Source: Arenicola marina (Eukaryota; Annelida; Polychaeta; Arenicolidae). Taken from it: a stretch of 64,000 nt of DNA. Below the pieces are notes generated by a model. The model worked only from the letters and a program-made list of their open reading frames with translations, had not been told where the DNA came from and made no database searches. A program made the translations under genes and the position numbers. The stretch is taken from positions 13,944,254-14,008,253 of the forward strand of contig OZ025260.1 of assembly GCA_964019135.1 (NCBI GenBank), given 5' to 3'. Below are positions 56,546 through 64,000 of the stretch, in pieces; positions within the stretch are counted from its first letter, which is position 1, and every line of letters starts with the position of its first letter.

Positions 56546-56841
56546 CGTGTCGCAATGAATTCTCAGCCATAGTTCGTAACGCAGGCATTGCGTGAAAACA
56601 ACTTATTAGCTCGCTTGATGAAATAACTTTGAATGACTACCGGGTGACACAAATCTCGTCCATTGGAGGAAAGACCAAGGTGAATAAATAGTTATTGCAT
56701 ATGCACGTCATACACATGACAATATACATCCATGTCATGTGATTGTTAACAAACCAAATGAAGGCAGAGCCTCAAGTGACACAGGCCGGCCAACACCGTC
56801 AAGGTGACGTGCTCATTAGGAGAACTGCCTCCCTGTCCCTG
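56546..56841. other. Unique spacer
   Basis: Nothing recognisable between the 33-bp and 29-bp arrays. Confidence 0.4.
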
Positions 56842-57072
56842 CCTCAGTCACTCACTCTTCAGATAATATGCCTCAGTCACTCACTCTTCAGATAATATGC
56901 CTCAGTCACTCACTCTTCAGATGATATGCCTCAGTCACTCACTCTTCAGATAATATGCCTCAGTCACTCACTCTTCAGATAATATGCCTCAGTCACTCAC
57001 TCTTCAGATAATATGCCTCAGTCACTCACTCTTCAGATGATATGCCTCAGTCACTCACTCATAAGATAATTC
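56842..57072. repeat. 29-bp tandem repeat, eight copies
   Basis: Eight nearly identical copies of a 29-bp unit, CCTCAGTCACTCACTCTTCA followed by GATAATATG. Only GATGATATG variants and a changed last copy differ. Confidence 0.97.
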
Positions 57073-58129
57073 CTGTGACAGATGTGGTAATATACACAGA
57101 AAAACAACGAGCCCCCAACAGATATTGCCCGACATTATGCACCGACAGGGGCTTCCTCAGCTGGTTCTCTGTTGGTTCCGCACATAAAGTACATACCTGC
57201 GATGGAGTAGGTCAAAAGTCTCTCGGCGTTGGGGAAGCTCGGAGTTAGTTCTTCACCCTCTCAACCGTAGCTTTACCATCGTTGTGACTGTCGAAACTTA
57301 TTGGCGAGGGAGGCACCGGCACACTTTGGCGGGTGGGTTGTGTGTCTTCCTTCTTCAAACAACCCTTTGTCGGCAGAAAGAAGACCTCAAGTTTACTGTA
57401 GGATTTAGGCCATCAGAAGAAAAACATTGATGGAGTAAGGAAGAGGAAGAAAAAAAAATGGCGCGCCAGTGTGTTTCATCCCCTCGCCGCCTCCCTCTTT
57501 GCTGTTGTCTGTCGAAGGATGCTTTGAATTGGCGGGAATCAGGCGGGCAATCGGGCAGGGAACCTGCCGGGGGAAAGCAGGGGGAAACCAGCCTCGATGC
57601 CTCTCCGTCATGTGCGTGCTGCTCGCCGCCCTCGATGGGTGTCTCTCACGGGCCTGGGGGGTCAGAGGGAGCGGGTAGGGGGGGGGCATTGGGCGGGGGA
57701 GAGGGGGAGAGGGGGGGGGGGTCACGGTTCACGGTAGATGAGGGGAGGGCCAGGGGGTGAGGGCAGGGGAGATGATGGGAAGACGATAAGCGGTGGTTTG
57801 GGGTTCAAGGGGATGCAGCAGGAGGGAAGGAGACCATAGGGCAGGCGGTGGCGCTGGGGTGGGAGGGTGGCAGGGGGAGAGCGGAAGAGATTAAGGGGAG
57901 ACAGTAGGTGGGTGGGTGGGTTGGCGTTCGGGGAAGACGAGGAGAGAGCGATGGGGGGATGAGTTGGGGTTAAACAGACTGTAAAGGAAGACAGGGTGCC
58001 CGTGGGGGACGGGTCCAGGGGAGTGGGGGTGACGACGATAGGGGGTGGGTTGGGGGGAGGGGTGGGATTTGTCTGTTTGGGTGGGTGGCTGCAATACGGG
58101 GTGGGGAGTGGGTGCGTGGGGGGGGGGGG
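57073..58129. other. Unique sequence, then G-rich low complexity
   Basis: The segment 57,073-57,640 is unique without supportable exon. From 57,650 to 58,129 the plus strand is G-rich with runs of up to ten G, giving spurious Gly/Pro frames. Confidence 0.5.
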
Positions 58130-59030
58130 GCTAGTGGGTGATCAGGGTTGAGGGTGGTGGGTGGTGGGGGAGGACCATATGGGGGGGGGGCAGTAGGTGC
58201 TGATCAGGGCTGAGGGTGGTGGGTGGTACGGGAGGGCGATATGGGGGGGGAGGTAGGTGCTGATCAGGGCTGAGGGTGGTGGGTGGTACGGGAGGGCGAT
58301 ATGGGGGGAGGGTGGGTAGGTGGTGATCAGGGCTGAGGGTGGTGGGTGGTGGGGGAGGACGATATGGAGGGGGTGGGGTAGGTGCTGAAGAAGGCTGAGG
58401 GTGGTGGGTGGTGCGGGAGGGCGATATGGGGGGGGGGTAGGTGGTGATCAGGGCTGAGGGTGGTGGGTGGTGGGGGAGGACGATATGGGGGAGGAGGTAG
58501 GTGCTGATCAGGGCTGAGGGTGGTGGGTGGTACGGGAGGGCGATATGGGGGGGGGGGTAGGTGGTGATCAGGGCTGAGGGTGGTGGGTGGTGGGGGAGGA
58601 CGATATGGGGGGGGAGGTAGGTGCTGATCAGGGCTGAGGGTGGTGGGTGGTGCGGGAGGGCGATATGGGGTGGGGGGTAGGTGGTGATCAGGGCTGAGGG
58701 TGGTGGGTGGTGGGGGAGGACGATATGGGGGGGGGTAGGTGCTGATGAAGGCTGAGGGTGGTGGGTGGTGCGGGAGGGCGATATGGGGGGGGGGTAGGTG
58801 GTGATCAGGGCTGAGGGTGGTGGGTGGTGCGGGAGGGCGATATGGGGGGGGAGGTAGGTGCTGATCAGGGCTGAGGGTGGTGGGTGGTATGGGAGGGCGA
58901 TATGGGGGGGGGGTAGGTGCTGATGAAGGCTGAGGGTGGTGGGTGGTGGGGGAGGACGATATGGGGGGGGGGGTAGGTGCTGATGAAGGCTGAGGGTGGT
59001 GGGTGGTGGGGGAGGACGATGTAGGACGGA
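58130..59030. repeat. 60-bp G-rich minisatellite, about 15 copies
   Basis: The unit is about 60 bp with GTGCTGATCAGGGCTGAGGG, then TGGTGGGTGGT, GGGAGG and CGATATGG followed by a run of 5 to 11 G. Variable G-run length makes the unit drift between about 55 and 62 bp. Pro/His-rich minus-strand frames (20-residue period) are products of the repeat. Confidence 0.95.
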
Positions 59031-59372
59031 AGAGCTTTCAGAGTTGGCACCGGGACGGTGGGATGAAGAGAAGGTGGAGGTCAAGGGTGCGTAACACCCA
59101 ACATTCCTCCTGGCCCAGTCGACGGACTGAATCACCTGTGAATCAGCTTGTCTGCCTTGTTTTCCCAGTCTATCACATCGCCCCCTGTGGCGGAGAATGA
59201 GATGAAGAGGACGGGCGGCGTTGTTGCAGCAGTGCCAGGAAGCCCAGGGAATGCCGTAGATAATAGGATTGGGACTTGGTCTCAATCGCCGCGGCTCAAC
59301 ATGTCATTAAAGTTTAAAGTGGTATGGTAGAATGGCTATTTATAGACAGCTGTATATAAGACAAGTACCACA
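59031..59372. other. Unique spacer
   Basis: No gene or repeat is recognised. Confidence 0.4.
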
Positions 59373-59397
59373 ATATATATATATATATATATATATA
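59373..59397. repeat. (AT)n microsatellite
   Basis: Twelve AT dinucleotides immediately before the degenerate edge of the 16-bp array. Confidence 0.95.
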
Positions 59398-59399
59398 GC

Positions 59400-60008
59400 T
59401 ACAGACCGATATAGTTACAGACAGATTCAACTATAGACAGATACAACTATGGATGGATGCCAACAGATACAACTAGTGTCAGATAAAAGTTTAATGGGAT
59501 ACAATTATAAACATATATAACTTTAGTAAGATACATTTATAAACGGATCCAACTGTAGAGAGATACATATATGAGCAGATGAACTATGGACAGATACAAT
59601 TATGGACAGATACAACTATGGACAGATACAACTATGGACATACAATTATGGACAGATACAGTTATGGGCATACAATTATGGACAGATACGACTATGGACA
59701 GATACAACTATGGACAGATACAACTATGGACAGATACAACTATGGACAGATACAACTATGGACAGATACAACTATGGACATACAATTATGGACAGATACA
59801 GTTATGGGCATACAATTATGGACAGATACAACTATGGACAGATACAACTATGGACAGATACAACTATGGACAGATACAATTATGGACAGATACAATTATG
59901 GACAGATACAAATATGGACAGATACAAATATGGACAGATACAATTTTGGACAGATACAACTATGGACAGATACAACTATGGACAGATACAACTATGGACA
60001 GATACAAC
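59400..60008. repeat. 16-bp minisatellite, about 27 good copies
   Basis: The unit is ACAGATACAACTATGG (16 bp), tight from 59,577 to 60,008 and diverged from 59,400 to 59,576. A 10-bp short form (ACATACAATTATGG context) occurs at 59,639 and again at 59,779, within a repeated 140-bp block. All three plus frames are open (Tyr/Trp/Gln/Asp-rich), as expected when 16 is not a multiple of 3. Confidence 0.95.
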
Positions 60009-60344
60009 CCCGGATATAGCATTAGGGCATCCTGCGTCATGCCGGCCCACTACCACTCCATCGAAGAGAGGGACAGTTCTCCTTCCATCAACCTTGCCAT
60101 TGTGGTACACGAGGATTTGCAATACATTCTGTGTGTGCCGCGTTTGTTGTTAAATGCCACCTGCTTAATTCATTGCAAGACTCCGACTTGTGCCCACGAC
60201 TGCTTCCTGCCGGCTCTCACCTGACCATCGGCTGGCCATTATGGTCACGTGACTATAACAGAACTAGGCCCACGTGGTTCGCAGACTGACGACCCCCAAG
60301 GAAGGCCTCAGGATGTATCCATGCCAACCCTACCACACACTGAC
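60009..60344. other. Unique spacer
   Basis: No gene is recognised. A repeat-derived frame continues to 60,224 by chance. Confidence 0.4.
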
Positions 60345-61290
60345 ACGCCAGACTACAGACCACACTCACATTACACACCCAAACTCCATACCCCACCCAC
60401 ACCCCACAACACACAGCCCACCCACATCCGACAGCTCACCCACACCCCAGACCACACACCACACTCACACCCACATCCCATAACCCACCCACAGCCACAC
60501 CCCACACCCCATACCCCACCCACACCCCATACCCCACCCACAACCCAGACCACACACCACACTCACACCCACATCCCATAACCCACCCACACTCACACCC
60601 TCATCCCATAACCCACCCATACCCACACCCCATACCCCACCCACACCCCAGACCACACACCACACTCACACCCACATCCCATAACCCACCCACAGCCACA
60701 CCCCACACCCCATACCCCACCCACACCCCAGACCACACACCACACTCACACCCACACCCCATAGCCCGCCCACAGTCACACCCCACACCCCATACCCCAC
60801 CCACACCCCATAGCCCACCCACAACCCAGACCACACACCACACACCCACATCCCATAACCCACCCACAGCCACACCCCACACCCCATAGCCCGCCCACAA
60901 CCCAGACCACACACCACACTCACACCCACATCCCATAACCCACCCACAGTCACACCCCACACCCCATACCCCACCCACACCCCATAGCCCGCCCACAACC
61001 CAGACCACACACCACACTCACACCCACATCCCATAGCCCACCCACACCCAAAACCCCATACCCCACCCACACCCCACAGTCCAGACCCCACACTCCACCC
61101 ACACCCATACCCCACAGCCCACCCATACCCCAGACCACACACCACACTCACACCCCACCCACAGCCCAAAACCCATACACCCCACAGCCCATTCCCCCTC
61201 ACACCTCACACCCCACCCACACACCACGGCCCACCCACACCCCACATCCCACCGACACCCACACACCCTACACACACCTACAGCCACACA
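60345..61290. repeat. Irregular CA/CCC-rich repeat
   Basis: Built from short phrases CCCACCCACA, CACCCCATACC, CCCAGACCACACACCACACT and CCCATAACCCACCCACA, arranged in irregular blocks of about 75-100 bp. The minus strand reads as Gly/Trp/Val/Cys-rich frames without coding meaning. Confidence 0.9.
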
Positions 61291-61818
61291 CCATCACCCC
61301 TGTCCCATCGCTCCAACGCCTCTCGGGCTATCAGTATAATGCTGTGACACCCCACAAAACCACAGCCCTCAACCCCATCATTGTCTCTCTCCATGTCCCA
61401 CTCACTTTCACTCAGTCTCACCGCTCTGTGCCTCGGGGGGGTGGTGGGGGGGAACCGCCAGCGGCCAGAAGCCCCCGATACTCACTTGACGAGCTCTAAT
61501 GACCAGCCGCGGGGGCCGAGAGGGGGTGTGTGTGTTGGGGGGGCGGGGGTTTGGGGGGGTCTATGGAAGATACGGAAGATGTAGTGGAGGTAAGCTACAC
61601 ATGGGTGCTCACTCCGGATGGGGTCTAACACTGACTGCTGGAATGCCGCGGCTGCACCGAGCCCCAGCTAAATAGGCACCAGAAAGCATTAAAAGAAGCG
61701 GTGGAGGCGTGCGGGGGTGGGGTAGTGCATGGGCGCGGAACTGTGGGAGGCGGGGGCGGTGGGAATGGGGGAAAAGGCCTGGGAGCTTCTCAGATGCCAT
61801 GGGTGCTTAGAGAGCGAG
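61291..61818. other. Unique spacer
   Basis: G runs at about 61,435-61,455 and 61,530-61,560. No exon is supported. Confidence 0.45.
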
Positions 61819-63514
61819 GCCACACACACCATGACTACTGGTCCCTGGTCTTCTGTCCCTCTCTATGGCCAAGACCACACACACCATGACTACTGGACCC
61901 TGGTCTTCTGTCCCACTCTATGGCCAAGACCACACACACCATCATTACTGGACCCTGGTTATTTGTCCCACTCTATGGCCAAGACCACACACACCATGAC
62001 TACTGGACCCTGGTCTTCTGTCCCACTCTATGGCCAAGACCACACACACCATCATTACTGGACCCTGGTTATTTGTCCCACTCTATGGCCAAGACCACAC
62101 ACACCATCATTACTGGACCCTGGTTATTTGTCCCACTCTATGGCCAAGACCACACACACCATCATTACTGGACCCTGGTTATTTGTCCCACTCTATGGCC
62201 AAGACCACACACACCATGACTACTGGACCCTGGTCTTCTGTTCCACTCTATGGCCAAGACCACACACACCATCACTACTGGACCCTGGTCTTCTGTCCCA
62301 CTCTAAGGCCAAGACCACACACACCATGACTACTGGACCCTGGTCTTCTGTCCCACTCTATGGCCAAGACCACACACACCATGACTACTGGACCCGGGTC
62401 TTCTGTCCCACTCTATGGCCAAGACCACACACACCATCACTACTGGACCCTGGTCTTCTGTCCCACTCTATGGCCAAGACCACACACACCATGACTACTG
62501 GACCCTGGTCTTCTGTCCCACTCTATGGCCAAGACCACACACACCATGACTACTGGACCCTGGTCTTCTGTCCCACTCTATGGCCAAGACCACACACACC
62601 ATGACTACTGGACCCTGGTCTTCTGTCCCACCCTATGGCCAAGACCACACACACCATGACTACTGGACCCTGGTCTTCTGTCCCACTCTATGGCCAAGAC
62701 CACACACACCATGACTACTGGACCCTGGTCTTCTGTCCCACTCTATGGCCAAGACCACACACACCATGACTACTGGACCCTGGTCTTCTGTCCCACTCTA
62801 TGGCCAAGACCACACACACCATGACTACTGGACCCTGGTCTTCTGTCCCACTCTATGGCCAAGACCACACACACCATGACTACTGGACCCTGGTCTTCTG
62901 TCCCACTCTATGGCCAAGACCACACACACCATGACTACTGGACCCTGGTCTTCTGTCCCACTCTATGGCCAAGACCACACACACCATGACTACTGGACCC
63001 TGGTCTTCTGTCCCACTCTATGGCCAAGACCACACACACCATGACTACTGGACCCTGGTCTTCTGTCCCACCCTATGGCCAAGACCACACACACCATGAC
63101 TACTGGACCCTGGTCTTCTGTCCCACTCTATGGCCAAGACCACACACACCATGACTACTGGACCCTGGTCTTCTGTCCCACTCTATGGCCAAGACCACAC
63201 ACACCATGACTACTGGACCCTGGTCTTCTGTCCCACTCTATGGCCAAGACCACACACACCATGACTACTGGACCCTGGTCTTCTGTCCCACTCTATGGCC
63301 AAGACCACACACACCATGACTACTGGACCCTGGTCTTCTGTCCCACTCTATGGCCAAGACCACACACACCATGACTACTGGACCCTGGTCTTCTGTCCCA
63401 CTCTATGGCCAAGACCACACACACCATGACTACTGGACCCTGGTCTTCTGTCCCACCCTATGGCCAAGACCACACACACCATGACTACTGGAGCCTGGTC
63501 TTCTGTTCGACTGC
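61819..63514. repeat. 55-bp minisatellite, about 31 copies
   Basis: The unit is 55 bp with CCATGACTACTGGACCCTGG, then TCTTCTGTCCCACTCTATGG and CCAAGACCACACACA. The left 600 bp mixes two unit types (CATGACTAC with CTTC, and CATCATTAC with TTATTTG). From about 62,450 to 63,480 units are almost identical. CACCCTATGG variants recur at 62,626, 63,066 and 63,451 (8 and 7 units apart), evidence of a higher-order block. Confidence 0.98.
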
Positions 63515-64000
63515 ATGACAACAAAATAGTAAATTACCTATCATGTTCTGAACATAGCTGGTCGGTGGCTACAACGAGCTGGTCGTAGCTGTCGCCCAAT
63601 TCTAACTGAGAGTACTGGGAGGCACAGCGCCCATATAGTACGGCTATCTGAATAGCCTTTGCGTAGTTAGCTGATGAACTGTGCTGCCATCTAGTGGACC
63701 ACTTGGTGACAATATGGTGAAGCCGCATCGATTACCGCCTAGTGCACACAGCTGAATCCGTGTGTTATGTTCGTGTCTTGTACGCGATCCTGAGCATTGT
63801 TTCCTGTGTTTTGTCACTAGGAGTTACGAGCTCGTAACCGCATCCTTTACATGCGAACTTAAAAAATATATCGTAATTTTACGAATAACGGAAATAAGCA
63901 TTATTCTGGGTTATTCAGCTGAAGCAATCTGAGTGAAATTTATTTTCGGCCAGTGTTAAACAAAAACATGTTTGTTCTTTTTTTTTGAACGGGATATATA
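63515..64000. other. Unique flank at the right end
   Basis: Contains a CTCF-like motif at 63,685 and a T run at 63,978-63,986. No gene is recognised. Confidence 0.45.
63685..63697 (-). promoter_or_regulatory. CTCF-like motif
   Basis: The minus strand reads CCACTAGATGGCA, matching CCASYAGRKGGCR at all 13 positions. It lies 170 bp beyond the end of the 55-bp array. Confidence 0.35.

Noticed and set aside
58131..59285. 384-codon Pro/His-rich minus-strand frame
   Set aside because: Derived from the 60-bp G-rich array; frame passes through variable G runs by chance.
60345..61290. CCC/ACC-rich stretch considered as telomere-like repeat
   Set aside because: No regular CCCTAA or other telomeric hexamer; phrase lengths are irregular.

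Overview
The window is eukaryotic nuclear DNA, almost certainly from an animal. It has perfect GT donor sites, a tRNA-derived SINE with an (ACA)n tail, long stretches without genes, and one exon of about 4.1 kb coding for a low-complexity, probably disordered protein. No bacterial operon, CRISPR array, rRNA or ordinary tRNA gene is visible. The SINE style and the extreme minisatellite load suggest a marine invertebrate, possibly a gastropod or other mollusc; that assignment is inference only.

The dominant content is tandem repeats. About twenty unrelated minisatellite families, with periods of 11, 16, 20, 24, 25, 27, 29, 30 (twice), 33, 35, 38, 39, 49, 55, 59, 60 and 68 bp, occupy roughly 28 kb, over 40% of the window. 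The largest are a 33-bp array at 48,960-56,545 and a 27-bp G-rich array at 23,880-28,100. Nearly all long open reading frames in the window, up to about 1,400 codons, are products of these arrays and should not be called genes.

The one well supported gene is on the minus strand. A coding exon runs from an ATG at 14,887 down to a perfect donor at 10,793 (1,365 codons). Two homopolymer-associated frameshifts inside it cancel each other. An upstream non-coding exon is likely: a perfect CAG|GTAAGT minus-strand donor at 17,724, with ETS, E-box, CTCF-like and NRF1-like motifs just upstream (17,980-18,175). The proposed intron between them holds two minisatellites (11-mer and 30-mer). The intron downstream of the big exon begins with a 38-bp minisatellite. 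Later exons were not found and probably lie beyond position 1.

Mobile DNA is sparse but informative. A 372-bp non-autonomous element with TTAA target duplications and short inverted ends interrupts a 39-bp repeat at 48.1-48.5 kb. A tRNA-derived SINE lies at 48.7 kb and a second, poorer SINE candidate at 39.2 kb. No reverse transcriptase or transposase reading frame is visible.

The rest is unique sequence, much of it with G or C homopolymers. It holds promoter-like motif clusters: TCTCGCGAGA decamers at 4.3 and 44.9 kb, three CRE-type sites at exact 17-bp spacing at 19.36 kb, a double POU octamer at 19.72 kb, and several CTCF-like motifs. No gene can be confidently attached to any of these.
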